A stretch of 64,000 nt of DNA from Trujillonella endophytica (lineage in GTDB: Bacteria; Actinomycetota; Actinomycetes; Mycobacteriales; Geodermatophilaceae). The DNA is taken from the NCBI RefSeq assembly GCF_900110555.1, contig NZ_FOEE01000004.1:266064-330063 (forward strand). The letters run 5' to 3'. Shown here piece by piece: positions 25,061 to 36,426 of the stretch. Every line of letters starts with the position of its first letter. Position 1 is the first letter of the stretch. The position numbers and the translations under genes were made by a program. Below the pieces are notes generated by a model. That model made no database searches. It worked only from the letters and a program-made list of their open reading frames with translations, and had not been told where the DNA came from.

Positions 25061-25617
25061 TCGTCCCCCAGGTCGTCGGCCGCGCGTACCGAGCCCAGCA
25101 ACCCGTCGTACCAGGTCCGGGGGGCGGGGTCGGCCGCCTCGGGGACGGTGCCGGCATCGCCCTCGGCGTCCGCCTCGTCGACGACCCGCACGAGCCGATC
25201 ACCCGGCGCCACGTAGAAGAAGCGCTCCCGGGCCTCGCGCGCCAGGACGGCGGGATCGCGCAGCTCGGCCAGCCGCGCCTCCTGCTCGGCGATCTCCTGG
25301 TCCAGCGCGGCCCCCTCGGCGGCCAGCGCGGCGAGCTCGGCCCGCCCGGCCAGATACTGCTGGACCGGCCCGGCCAGGGTCAGGGCCAGCAGCAGCACGA
25401 GGCCGACGAGCAGCACCGTGCGGCCGGTGAACAGCTGGTGGCGCGGTCGCGCCGGAGCCGCCGTCGTCCGCGCGGTGCGGCGGCCGGGCCGGCGCTGCTC
25501 GGGCCGGTTGCCGGCGCCGGACACCCGGCCCGTGGGCAGGGGCCGGGACGCCGCGTGCGCCAGCGGCCGCCCCGTGCTGCCGCGTCGGGGCCCGCGCCGG
25601 TCGCGAGGACCCGCCAC
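25057..25617 (-). CDS. FtsB/DivIC family septum formation protein
   Basis: 186 residues. A basic, disordered N-terminal 60 residues lie in the cytosol, followed by one membrane helix (VLLVGLVLLLALTLAGPV, about 70-87) and an extracytoplasmic coiled coil (LAGRAELAALAAEGAALDQEIAEQEARLAELRD, heptads from about 90-122). The DivIC core ends in REARERFFYVAPGDRLVRVV. These are features of FtsB/DivIC, which joins FtsL and FtsQ in the divisome. In M. tuberculosis the equivalent position between eno and DUF501 is Rv1024. The GTG start is one base after the eno stop. Confidence 0.88.
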   Translation of the reverse strand: MAGPRDRRGPRRGSTGRPLAHAASRPLPTGRVSGAGNRPEQRRPGRRTARTTAAPARPRHQLFTGRTVLLVGLVLLLALTLAGPVQQYLAGRAELAALAAEGAALDQEIAEQEARLAELRDPAVLAREARERFFYVAPGDRLVRVVDEADAEGDAGTVPEAADPAPRTWYDGLLGSVRAADDLGDE

Positions 25618-25618
25618 G

Positions 25619-27812
<2,194 letters not shown>

Positions 27813-28686
27813 CGGCGGACGGCCTCGCGCAGCGCGTCCTCCACGTCCCAGCCGCGGTCGGTCGCCGCGGCGACGACGGCCAGCAGCCGCTCGCCGAGCT
27901 GCTCGGGCGCGGCCACCGTCAGCTCGGCCGGCGCGGGCGTCGGCAGCCCCGCCCGGCCGGCACGGCGCACGAGCGCGGCCGCCCACGCGGCGGCCGGCTG
28001 CGAGCGGGAGACGCCCTCGGTCGGCGACCGGCGGCGCTTCTCCGCCTGCTTGATCTCGTCCCAGCCCGCCTCGACCTGCTCGACGTCTCGCGGGCCGGCA
28101 TCACCGAAGACGTGCGGATGCCGGCGGACCAGCTTGTCGACCAGCTCGGCGGCCACGTCGTCGACGTCGAAGCGGCGCTCCGGGGCTGCCTCGGCGGCCA
28201 CCCGGGCGTGGAAGACGACCTGCAGCAGCACGTCGCCGAGCTCCTCGCGCATCGCCACGGCGTCGTCGTCCACGATCGCGTCGTAGGCCTCGTGCGCCTC
28301 CTCGAGCAGGTACCCGCGCAGCGAGGCGTGGGTCTGCTCCGCGTCCCAGGGGCAGCCGCCGGGCGAGCGCAGCCGGTCCATGACGGCGACGACGTCCAGG
28401 AGCCGCGCCCCGGCCGGCTCGGGTGCGCCGGTGACCACGGGGAGCTCCCCCGTCGGCTCGCCCGCCGGCACGAGGCACACCACCTCGCCCGGCAGCGCCG
28501 CCGCGGCGGCGAGGTCGGCCACCTCGGCGACCTCGAAGCCCTCGGCGCGCAGCGCGGCGGCGGTGGCCGCGGCCCCGGGGACGGCGGCCAGCGGGCCGTG
28601 GCCGCCGACCGCGCGCCAGCCCGCCGGCCCCAGCAGCCCGGGCAGGCGGGGGCTGGTGGTGACGACGACGGCGACGGGCACCGGCC

Positions 28687-29661
28687 TCAGCCCTCCGCGT
28701 CGAGCAGCCGGACCACGCCGCCGTCGGACGCCACGACCGAGCCTTCCGCGAGCGAGCCGAAGCGGGGGTTCACGTCGATGTCGAGGTCCGCCTCGTACTC
28801 GGCCAGCAGGCCGGCGCCGGCGTCGGCCGCCTGGCTCAGCGCCTGCGCCTCCAGCTGGGGGCGGACCTCCTCGAACGCCGGGGCCGGCGATGCCTCGACG
28901 AGGACCACGAGCAGCCCGTCCAGGCCCTCGACGGGGGTGGCGAACACGCTTCCCGGCGCCGACTCCGCCACGCGGGCGGCCAGCTCGGCCGGCAGCTGCG
29001 TGGGGAGCTCGGCGATCGCGATCGGCTGCGGCGCCGGCAGGGTCGCGAGCTCGAGGTACGGGGCGGCCACCTCGGCGTAGCGGCCCGGATCGGCCTGCAG
29101 CGCCGCGACCACGCCGTCGGCCGTGGCCTGGTCCGGCACGTTGACGTATCCGACGGACACCTCCGGCGGCCGCTGGGTGAGGGCCTGGTCGTAGGCGGCC
29201 CGCAGCGTCGCCTCGGTCGACTCGTCCACCGCGCCCTCGGCCACCGCGATGTCGGCCAGGAGCCTGATCTGCCGCACGCGCTCGAGGGCGTCGCTGCGGT
29301 TGACGCCCTGCGCGGCCTGCTGCGCGAAGTAGTCCTCGGGGGTGCCCTGGCCGCGGAGGAGGTCCTCGAGCAGCTCGGTCAGCCCGCCCGGGTCCGGGGA
29401 GACCCCGAAGTGCTCGGCCGCCGAGTCGAACACCGCCCGGCGCACCAGCTGGTCGAGGACCGTGCGGGTGTAGGCCGGATCCTCCCCCGCCGTCACCTCG
29501 GGGTCCGCGCGGCGCTCGGCGACGGCCCCCTGCAGCTCGTCGACGGTGATCGTCTCGTCGCCGACGTAGGCGGCGACGCTGGGCGAGGTCCGGCAGCCCA
29601 CCAGGCCGACCCCGGCGAGCACGGTCAGGGCGAGGACGGCGGCCGATCGACGGATGCGCAC
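28687..29661 (-). CDS. SurA N-terminal-like lipoprotein (peptidyl-prolyl isomerase-related)
   Basis: 324 residues. A signal peptide ends in lipobox LVGC (Cys23), so the protein should be lipid-anchored outside the membrane. Residues about 30-150 form a SurA-like helical chaperone domain (VAAYVGDETITVDELQGAVAE typical of its first helices, and VLDQLVRRAVFDSAAEHFGVS). The central part (PPEVSVGYVNVPDQATADGVVAALQADPGRYAEVA) resembles a parvulin domain without an obvious full active site. It probably assists folding of exported proteins. It lies between mfd and mazG, where mycobacteria carry another lipoprotein gene. Confidence 0.82.
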   Translation of the reverse strand: MRIRRSAAVLALTVLAGVGLVGCRTSPSVAAYVGDETITVDELQGAVAERRADPEVTAGEDPAYTRTVLDQLVRRAVFDSAAEHFGVSPDPGGLTELLEDLLRGQGTPEDYFAQQAAQGVNRSDALERVRQIRLLADIAVAEGAVDESTEATLRAAYDQALTQRPPEVSVGYVNVPDQATADGVVAALQADPGRYAEVAAPYLELATLPAPQPIAIAELPTQLPAELAARVAESAPGSVFATPVEGLDGLLVVLVEASPAPAFEEVRPQLEAQALSQAADAGAGLLAEYEADLDIDVNPRFGSLAEGSVVASDGGVVRLLDAEG

Positions 29662-29703
29662 GATCGCGAGACTCCCACACCCGGTGTGACGCCCCTCGCA
29701 CGT

Positions 29704-29742
29704 GGAGTCGTTCGATGCCGGTTTCCGGCATCGAGCGACTCC
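29704..29742 (-). terminator. Hairpin downstream of mfd
   Basis: 18-base arms GGAGTCGTTCGATGCCGG and CCGGCATCGAGCGACTCC (17 pairs plus one G-T) with a TTT loop, between the mfd stop and the SurA-like gene start. It likely terminates or attenuates the mfd transcript. Confidence 0.65.
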
Positions 29743-29783
29743 GCCAGCGTCAGGCGGCGCTCGCTGCGATGCTCCCGCGGCTG

Positions 29784-32700
29784 TCAGGCGGCGACCGGCT
29801 GCTCCAGCACCGCCCGCAGCGTGGCGTGCAGGTTCTCCAGGAGCGCGACGTCGCGCAGCGGGGTGCGGCGGTCGGGGCCCACCGGCACCTTGAGCGAGAT
29901 CGTCTCGGCGACGGCCTTGTAGGTCGCCCCCTCGGCCAGCCGGGCCAGCCGCATCTGCCTGGACTCCGGCAGCACGACCGGGCTGATCCGGATCGCCCGG
30001 CCCTGCAGCGAGACCTCGGTGATGCCCAGCGCCCGCATCGCCACCCGGAAGCGGGCGACCGCGAGCAGGTTCAGCACCGGCGCCGGCGGGGCCCCGTAGC
30101 GGTCGGTCAGCTCGTCGAGCACGGCCTGCCCCTGGGCCTCGTCCTGGATGGACGCCACCTTGCGGTAGGCCTCCATCCGCAGCCGCTCGCCGGGCACGTA
30201 GTCGTGCGGCAGGTGCGCGTCGACGGGCAGGTCGACCCGCACCTCGGCGGGCTCGACCGGCGGGGACTCGCCGGTGACCTGGGCGCGGTAGTCGGCCACC
30301 GCCTCGCCGACGAGCCGGACGTACAGGTCGAAGCCGACGCCGGCGATGTGCCCGGACTGCTCGCCGCCGAGGAGGTTGCCCGAGCCGCGGATCTCCAGGT
30401 CCTTCATCGCCACCGCCATGCCGGCGCCGAGGTCGGTGTGGTTGGCGATGGTGGTCAGCCGGTCGACCGAGGTCTCGGTCAGCGGCCGCGACGGGTCGTA
30501 GGTGAAGTAGGCGTACGCCCGCTCCCGCCCGCGGCCGACCCGCCCGCGGATCTGGTGCAGCTGGGAGAGGCCGAACGTGTCGGCCCGGTCGACGATCAAG
30601 GTGTTGGCGTTCGGGATGTCCAGGCCGGACTCGACGATCGTCGTCGCGACCAGGACGTCGTACTCCTTCTCCCAGAAGCCGACCATGATCCGCTCGAGCT
30701 CGTGCTCCTTCATCTGCCCGTGGCCGACGGCGACGCGGGCCTCGGGCACCAGGTTGCGGATCTTGGCCGCGGCCTTGTCGATCGACTGCACCCGGTTGTG
30801 GATGACGAACACCTGGCCGTCGCGCAGCAGCTCGCGGCGGATCGCCGCGGCCATCTGCTTGTCCTCCCACGCGCCGACGTAGGTCAGCACGGGGTGCCGC
30901 TCCTCGGGCGGGGTGAGGATCGTCGACATCTCCCGGATGCCGGTCAGGCTCATCTCCAGCGTGCGCGGGATCGGGGTGGCCGACATCGACAGGACGTCGA
31001 CCGCCGTCCGCATCGTCTTCAGGTACTCCTTGTGCTCGACGCCGAAGCGCTGCTCCTCGTCGACGATCACCAGGCCGAGGTCCTTGAACCGGGTGGTCGG
31101 CTGCAGCAGCCGGTGGGTGCCGACCAGGACGTCGACCTCGCCGGCGGCCAGGGCCCGCAGGGTTTCGGTGCTCTCGGCGTCGGACTGGAACCGCGACAGC
31201 GCCCGCACGGTCACCGGGAACTGGGCGAACCGCTCGGAGAAGGTCTTGAAGTGCTGGTTGGCCAGCAGCGTCGTCGGCACCAGGACGGCGACCTGCTTGC
31301 CGTCCTGCACCGCCTTGAACGCCGCGCGGACGGCGATCTCGGTCTTCCCGTAGCCCACGTCGCCGCAGATGATCCGGTCCATCGGCACCGGGTTCTGCAT
31401 GTCGCCCTTGACCTCGTCGATCGCGGCCAGCTGGTCGGGCGTCTCCTGGAACGGGAAGGCGTCCTCCAGCTCGCGCTGCCACACGGTGTCCGGGCCGAAC
31501 GCGTGCCCCTTGGTCGCCATCCGCGCCGAGTACAGCCGGATGAGCTCGCCGGCGATCTGCTTGACCGCCTTGCGGGCCTGGCCCTTGGTCTTCTGCCAGT
31601 CCGACCCGCCGAGCTTGGACAGCGCCGGCGCCTCGCCGCCGACGTAGCGGGTCAGCTGGTCGAGGGAGTCGGTGGGCACGAACAGCCGGTCCGGCGGCTG
31701 GTTCCGCTTGCCCGGGGCGTACTCGATGATCAGGTAGTCGCGCTGCCCGCCGTTGACGGTGCGGCTGATCATCTCGATGTACCGGCCGATGCCGTGGTGC
31801 TCGTGGACGACGAGGTCACCCGGCTGGAGCTGGACCAGGTCGACGGCGTTGCGGCGGCGGGCGGGCATCTTCACCGCGTCGCGCATCGTCGTGCCGCGGG
31901 AGCCGGTCAGGTCGTGCTCGGTGAGCAGCGCCAGGCCCACGCCCGGCATCGCGAACCCCGACTCGAGGTTGCCCTGGGTGACCGTCGTGAGCTGCGCAGC
32001 CGGCGAGGTCTCGATGCCGGGCACGAGCGCGGCCCCGAGTTCGGCCTCGGCGAGCTGGTCGGCGGCGCGCTGGGCCGGGCCCGCCCCGGCGAAGGTGACG
32101 ACGACCCGCCAGCCCTCCCGGTGCCAGTCGCGCATCGTCTCGATCGCCTTCGGCACGTCGCCGGCGAACCGGTCGACGGTCGTGGCGTCGAGGGTGACGT
32201 GCGCGTCGTCGTCCTCGGCCCGGATCGTGAAGGCCCCGGTCGTCCACCACGGCAGGCCGCGGCCGCGGGCGGCGGCCTCGACGTCGACGAGGTCGCGGAA
32301 CGAGGAGGCGCCCAGGTCCAGCGGCGCCTCGCCCGCCTCGGCGGCGGTGGCCCAGGACGCGGCGAGGAACTCCTCGGCGGTGCGCACGAGGTCCGCGGCC
32401 CGGCTGCGCACCCGCTCGGGGTCGCAGACGAGCACGTGGGTGCCGGGGGCCAGCAGATCGGTGAGCAGCTGCATCGGCTCCCCGCCGTCCCCCTCCCTCC
32501 CGCCGACCTCCAGCAGGGCCGGCGTCAGCGACTCCATGCCCTCGACCGCGATGCCCTCGGCCAGCTTGCCCAGCAGCTCGGCCAGCCCGGGGTGCTCCAC
32601 GGCCAGCTCCGCGGCACGGGCGCGGACCGCGTCGGTGAGCAGCAGCTCGCGGCACGGCGGGGCCCACAGCGCCTCGGGGCGGTCGTCGAGCGAACGCTGG

Positions 32701-33356
32701 TCGGCGGCGGAGAAGTAGCGCAGCTCGTCGACCTCGTCGCCCCAGAACTCCACCCGGACCGGGTGTGGCTCGGTCGGCGGGAAGACGTCGAGCAGGCCGC
32801 CGCGCACCGCGAACTCGCCGCGCTTCTCCACCAGCTCCACGCGGGTGTAGGCGGCGTCGACCAGCGCACGGGCGACGGTGTCGAGCTCGGCCTCCTGCCC
32901 CGGTCGCAGCTCCACCGGGATCAGGTCGCCCAGGCCCGGGGCCAGCGGCTGCAGCACGCTGCGGACCGGGGCCACCAGGACGTCGACCGGCGGACGGTCG
33001 CCGGGGTGGGTCAGGTCGCGCAGGAGGGCCAGGCGGCGGCCCACGGTGTCGGCGCGGGGGCTCAGCCGCTCGTGCGGGAGCGTCTCCCAGGCCGGGAAGA
33101 CCTCCACCCGGCGGCCGGGGACGAAGCAGCGCAGCAGCTCGGCCGTGGCGTCGGCGTCGCGCTCGCCCGCGGTGACCACGAGGACGGGCACGCCGGCCCC
33201 GTCGGCGCCCCGCCCGGCCGTGGCCAGGGCGGCCGCGACCAGGGGCTGCACCGGCGGCGGCGCGGTGACCGCCAGCTCGGCCCGGCCGGCGGCGGCCACC
33301 ACGCGGGCCATGCCGGGATCGGTGAGGACGACGTCGAGCACGCCGCGCAGGGACAC
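29784..33356 (-). CDS. mfd: Transcription-repair coupling factor Mfd
   Basis: 1190 residues. Mfd displaces RNA polymerase stalled at DNA damage and recruits UvrA. Visible parts are the UvrB-like N-terminal region (to about 340), the RNA polymerase interaction domain with DLVVHEHHGIGRYIEM, helicase Walker A CGDVGYGKTEIAVRAAF, the DEEQ box LVIVDEEQRFGVEHKEYL, SMSATPIPRTLEMSL, the VVESGLDIPNANT-type motif (TTIVESGLDIPNANTLIVD) with HQIRGRVGRG, and a C-terminal TRCF domain. The GTG start (MSLRGVLDVVLTDPG) was chosen because a GGGAGT site precedes it and upstream codons are unconserved. It borders the polysaccharide locus; the divergent Wzz-like gene starts 266 bases away. Confidence 0.96.
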   Translation of the reverse strand: MSLRGVLDVVLTDPGMARVVAAAGRAELAVTAPPPVQPLVAAALATAGRGADGAGVPVLVVTAGERDADATAELLRCFVPGRRVEVFPAWETLPHERLSPRADTVGRRLALLRDLTHPGDRPPVDVLVAPVRSVLQPLAPGLGDLIPVELRPGQEAELDTVARALVDAAYTRVELVEKRGEFAVRGGLLDVFPPTEPHPVRVEFWGDEVDELRYFSAADQRSLDDRPEALWAPPCRELLLTDAVRARAAELAVEHPGLAELLGKLAEGIAVEGMESLTPALLEVGGREGDGGEPMQLLTDLLAPGTHVLVCDPERVRSRAADLVRTAEEFLAASWATAAEAGEAPLDLGASSFRDLVDVEAAARGRGLPWWTTGAFTIRAEDDDAHVTLDATTVDRFAGDVPKAIETMRDWHREGWRVVVTFAGAGPAQRAADQLAEAELGAALVPGIETSPAAQLTTVTQGNLESGFAMPGVGLALLTEHDLTGSRGTTMRDAVKMPARRRNAVDLVQLQPGDLVVHEHHGIGRYIEMISRTVNGGQRDYLIIEYAPGKRNQPPDRLFVPTDSLDQLTRYVGGEAPALSKLGGSDWQKTKGQARKAVKQIAGELIRLYSARMATKGHAFGPDTVWQRELEDAFPFQETPDQLAAIDEVKGDMQNPVPMDRIICGDVGYGKTEIAVRAAFKAVQDGKQVAVLVPTTLLANQHFKTFSERFAQFPVTVRALSRFQSDAESTETLRALAAGEVDVLVGTHRLLQPTTRFKDLGLVIVDEEQRFGVEHKEYLKTMRTAVDVLSMSATPIPRTLEMSLTGIREMSTILTPPEERHPVLTYVGAWEDKQMAAAIRRELLRDGQVFVIHNRVQSIDKAAAKIRNLVPEARVAVGHGQMKEHELERIMVGFWEKEYDVLVATTIVESGLDIPNANTLIVDRADTFGLSQLHQIRGRVGRGRERAYAYFTYDPSRPLTETSVDRLTTIANHTDLGAGMAVAMKDLEIRGSGNLLGGEQSGHIAGVGFDLYVRLVGEAVADYRAQVTGESPPVEPAEVRVDLPVDAHLPHDYVPGERLRMEAYRKVASIQDEAQGQAVLDELTDRYGAPPAPVLNLLAVARFRVAMRALGITEVSLQGRAIRISPVVLPESRQMRLARLAEGATYKAVAETISLKVPVGPDRRTPLRDVALLENLHATLRAVLEQPVAA

Positions 33357-33490
33357 GAAGATCGGACTCCCGGGGTCTGGGTGGCCGCGCACGACGCGGA
33401 CTGCGTCGGGGCCGGACGCCCAGATTAGTCCCGCGCCGCCGCGCACGCCGCCGGTCGGACGTCGTCCGCCGCTCCCCCATGCGGGTGAGC

Positions 33491-33535
33491 GGGGTCCGCG
33501 GTCCGGGCTCCGGGCACCCCGCGGACCCCTAGCCT
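33491..33535 (+). promoter_or_regulatory. Inverted repeat and -10-like element upstream of the Wzz-like gene
   Basis: Perfect 11-bp arms GGGGTCCGCGG (33491-33501) and CCGCGGACCCC (33519-33529) are followed directly by TAGCCT (33530-33535), a -10-like hexamer on the plus strand about 90 bases before the Wzz-like ATG. The repeat would sit in the -35/-10 spacer and could be an operator. No convincing -35 is visible. Confidence 0.4.
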
Positions 33536-33622
33536 CGGAACACAGCCCTCCGGGAGGACCGGGGCGCCGCGTGGGGCCACCTCGGTGCCGCGCGCCGCTG
33601 GGCGCTCACGAGGACGGGCAGG

Positions 33623-34786
33623 ATGGAACTCAGCGACTACGGGGCAGCGCTTCGCCGCTTCTGGGCCACATGGGTGGGAATCACCCTCGCCGGCCTGTTC
33701 GCCGCCCTCCTCGTGGTGTGGGCGGTCCCACCGACCTACACGGCCACGGCCGAGGTCTTCGTGGCGAGCACGGTCGAGGGCACGAACGGCTCGCAGTTCG
33801 TCAACCAGCGGGTGACCAGCTACCCCGACGTCGCGCGGAGCCAGACCGTGCTCGGCCCGGTCATCGACGACCTCGGCCTGAGCGGGTCCGTGACCGGCCT
33901 GCGGGCCGACGTCGAGGCGGTCAACCCGCCGGACACGTCCCAGATCCACGTCTCGGTCACCGACCGCGACCCGTCCCGCGCCGCGGCCGTCGCCAACGCC
34001 GTCGCGGAGCGCTTCAGCCGGACGATCGAGGACCTGGAGCAGCGCGAGGACGGCGTCTCGCCGGTGAGCCTGACCGTGACCGACCCCGCGACCGTGCCGG
34101 GCTCCCCGGTCTTCCCCGTGCCGGGCCTGCTGCTCGGCCTGGGTCTCGTCGTCGGCCTGGCGCTCGGCGTGGCCGTGGCCGTGCTGCGCAGCCGGCTCGA
34201 CACCCGCCTGCACTCCGAGGACGACGTCCGCGCCGCCTGGGGCAGCGGGGGCGACGACCTCGACGTCCTGGTCTCCCCCACGGGGCGCCGCCGGACGGTG
34301 CGCGGGCCGGTGACGACGCTCGCCCACCGGCTCGAGCCGGACGACGACGCGAGCGTCCGCACGCTCGTCGTCGCCGCTGCCTCGCCGGACGACGCGGATC
34401 TCGCCCACGACTTCGTGACCGACCTCGCCACCGAGATGGTGGCCGGGGGCACGCCGGTCGCCGTGACCGACGCGGACGGCGAGAACCCCTCGGCCGCGCC
34501 TACGGCGCAGGTCCGGCTCACCACCGCGTCCGTCCTCGCCCCCGCGCGCGAGTGGCGGCGCCTGACCCGCGAGAACGAGGGCGTCGTCCTCGTCGCGACC
34601 GCCGGCCGCGCCCGGGCCGACGACCTGCGGGAGGCCCGCTCCCTGCTGGCGGCCGCCGGCGCGACGCTGCTCTGCGTGGTGCTGCTCCCGGCCCGCCGGG
34701 AGCGGCCCGGCTCGGGCGACGACGCCGCGGAGCAAGGCCCGCCCGCCGTCGAGGCCCTGGCTCCTCCGGCGCCGATCGGCGCCTGA
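33623..34786 (+). CDS. Wzz-like chain-length regulator fused to a degenerate BY-kinase domain
   Basis: 387 residues. An N-terminal helix (about 16-36), an extracytoplasmic Wzz region with PPTYTATAEVFVAS and the SIHVSVTDRDP-type segment (TSQIHVSVTDRDPSRAA), and a second helix (PVPGLLLGLGLVVGLALGVAV, 165-185) form a polysaccharide co-polymerase. The C-terminal domain (about 246-358) follows the strand order of a bacterial tyrosine kinase: TLVVAAASPDDADLAHDF aligns where a P-loop should be but has no GKS/GKT, VAVTDAD (279-285) matches Walker A', and GVVLVATAGRARADDLREA matches the later strand. No C-terminal tyrosine cluster exists. So it likely senses or regulates chain length without kinase activity. 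It is the only plus-strand gene of the polysaccharide locus. Confidence 0.78.
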   Translation: MELSDYGAALRRFWATWVGITLAGLFAALLVVWAVPPTYTATAEVFVASTVEGTNGSQFVNQRVTSYPDVARSQTVLGPVIDDLGLSGSVTGLRADVEAVNPPDTSQIHVSVTDRDPSRAAAVANAVAERFSRTIEDLEQREDGVSPVSLTVTDPATVPGSPVFPVPGLLLGLGLVVGLALGVAVAVLRSRLDTRLHSEDDVRAAWGSGGDDLDVLVSPTGRRRTVRGPVTTLAHRLEPDDDASVRTLVVAAASPDDADLAHDFVTDLATEMVAGGTPVAVTDADGENPSAAPTAQVRLTTASVLAPAREWRRLTRENEGVVLVATAGRARADDLREARSLLAAAGATLLCVVLLPARRERPGSGDDAAEQGPPAVEALAPPAPIGA

Positions 34787-34820
34787 CAGCCCCCTCGCGG
34801 ACCGGCTTCCCTGCCGTCTA

Positions 34821-34852
34821 CCGGCCCTGTTCCCGCTCGGGGACAGGGCCGG
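34821..34852. terminator. Hairpin terminator after the Wzz-like gene
   Basis: CCGGCCCTGTTCCC pairs with GGGGACAGGGCCGG (one T-G pair) around GCTC, 35 bases after the stop. The rest of 34853-35175 contains no gene I can support; it is Pro/Arg-type GC-rich sequence with short CGGCGATCGGC-like and GGCGGTCAGCGC direct repeats. Confidence 0.75.
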
Positions 34853-35175
34853 TTCCCGGCCCCGGCCCCGGCCCCCGGGTCCCGACATGCGGCGACCCCG
34901 CTGGGCGGCGTCCCGGTGGTCGGTCTCACCGCGATGCCCCGGCGGTCGGCGTCCCCGGCGATCGGCATCCCCCGATGCCCGGCAGCGGCCGTGCTCCCGA
35001 GTAGCAGCGGCATGCGGCGTCCGCCGAGCTCCGGGACGGTGGCCGGGCCGGCACCGACCGCCGGGTGTTGCCAGCCGCCGGCGCGCGGTGGCCGCCCGCC
35101 CCTGCCCACGGCCCGCGGCCCGCGGTCGATCGCGGGCGCGGTCAGCGCCAGGCGGCGGTCAGCGCGCGGTGGCGG

Positions 35176-36426
35176 TCAGCGCGTCGTCGGTGCGGGGAGC
35201 GGGCCGGGCGTCGCCTCGGCGCGCAGGCGCTCCCGGGAGCCGCGCTCGGCCACCAGGGAGATCGCGACGAACAGCGTGAAGGCCACGGAGGCGTCGAAGA
35301 GCCCGCTCTCCAGCACGCTGCGCCCCAGGAGGAACGCCAGCAGGCCCAGGAGGAGGACGCGGTGCGGCCGCGCGGCCGCGAGCACCCCGCGGAGGATCCA
35401 GAGGACCCACACCGCGGCCAGGACGACGCCGAGCCACCCGGCCTGCACGAGCAACGAGACCCAGCTGCTGTCCAGCGGCTGCGTGTCCCAGTACTGCCCC
35501 TGCACCCGGATGATCTTGACGGAGAGGCCGCCGCCGAAGGCGGTCTGCCACGCGGAGTCCGCCCACGTCAGCGCCGCCCGCCAGGCGATGAACCGGGAGT
35601 CCAGGGTGCTGGACCCGTCGCCGCCCCGCGAGAGGAACTCGCCCACGGCCCCGGTCACGGCGACGGCGACGGCGGTGCCCGCGACGAACACCAGGCTGCC
35701 GATCACGAGGCCGGGGCGCGGGCGCCGCAGGTGCACCAGCACGAGGAGCACCCCGAGCCCCAGCATCAGCAGCGCCGTCCGGGAGCCGCTCGCCCAGATG
35801 ATCGCCAGGAGACCCGCGGCGGCCAGGCCGTGCGCCGGCCCCGCGTCGTCGAGCACCATCCGCCACGCGACGTAGAGCACGCCCACGCCGGCCAGCAGCG
35901 CCAGCTCGTTGGGGTCGATGGCCGGGATCCCGCCCGACAGCCGCCCGTCCGCGGACGACGGCAGCCCGGTGACGGCGGCGAGCACGGCCACCACGACGCA
36001 CGCCCGGATCAGGGCCGTGAGCACGACGATCGCCGGCGCCGCCCGGAGCAGGAGGAAGACGGTGCCCCCCACCAGGGCGGCGCGCACCGCCACGACTCCC
36101 CCGGCGACCAGGTGGCCCGCGGTGAGCGCGCCGAAGACCGAGCAGGTCAGCACCAGGCCCAGGAACCACAGGGAGCCCGTGCCGAGCCGGTGGCGGACCC
36201 CGCTGTGGGCGAGGACGAACGCCAGTCCCAGCGCCAGCACCCCGACCACGGCCTTGGCCACGACCACCGGGTCCAGCGAGCCGTCGAAGTACTCGCCCCG
36301 GCGCCAGCTCACGCTACCGAGCACGAGCAGGAGCGCCGCCAGGAACACCGCCGCAGCCGACGGCCCCTCACCCCGGGGCCGGGGGGCGGGCCTGCGGTCG
36401 GCCGTGACCGTGGTCGGCGTGCTCAC
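35176..36426 (-). CDS. O-antigen ligase / Wzy polymerase family membrane protein
   Basis: 416 residues with about 11 hydrophobic helices, in the O-antigen ligase/polymerase (Wzy_C) family. Landmarks are IWASGSRTALLMLGLGVLLV, FLSRGGDGSSTLDSRFIAWRAAL and the large loop ending WDTQPLDSSWVSLLVQAGWLGV, where ligases and polymerases keep functional Arg/His residues. In this locus it most likely polymerises lipid-linked repeat units on the outer face of the membrane. The GTG start overlaps the flippase stop (GTGA), so flippase and polymerase are co-translated. It is the last gene of the minus-strand run; the sequence cannot decide between ligase and polymerase. Confidence 0.82.
   Translation of the reverse strand: MSTPTTVTADRRPAPRPRGEGPSAAAVFLAALLLVLGSVSWRRGEYFDGSLDPVVVAKAVVGVLALGLAFVLAHSGVRHRLGTGSLWFLGLVLTCSVFGALTAGHLVAGGVVAVRAALVGGTVFLLLRAAPAIVVLTALIRACVVVAVLAAVTGLPSSADGRLSGGIPAIDPNELALLAGVGVLYVAWRMVLDDAGPAHGLAAAGLLAIIWASGSRTALLMLGLGVLLVLVHLRRPRPGLVIGSLVFVAGTAVAVAVTGAVGEFLSRGGDGSSTLDSRFIAWRAALTWADSAWQTAFGGGLSVKIIRVQGQYWDTQPLDSSWVSLLVQAGWLGVVLAAVWVLWILRGVLAAARPHRVLLLGLLAFLLGRSVLESGLFDASVAFTLFVAISLVAERGSRERLRAEATPGPLPAPTTR

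Noticed and set aside
29715-33428. A 1237-codon plus-strand open frame
   Set aside because: Antisense to mfd, which has all helicase motifs.
34853-35175. Possible genes in the gap after the Wzz-like gene
   Set aside because: Open frames here are Pro/Arg-rich on all strands and continue into neighbouring genes; none has a start site or domain.
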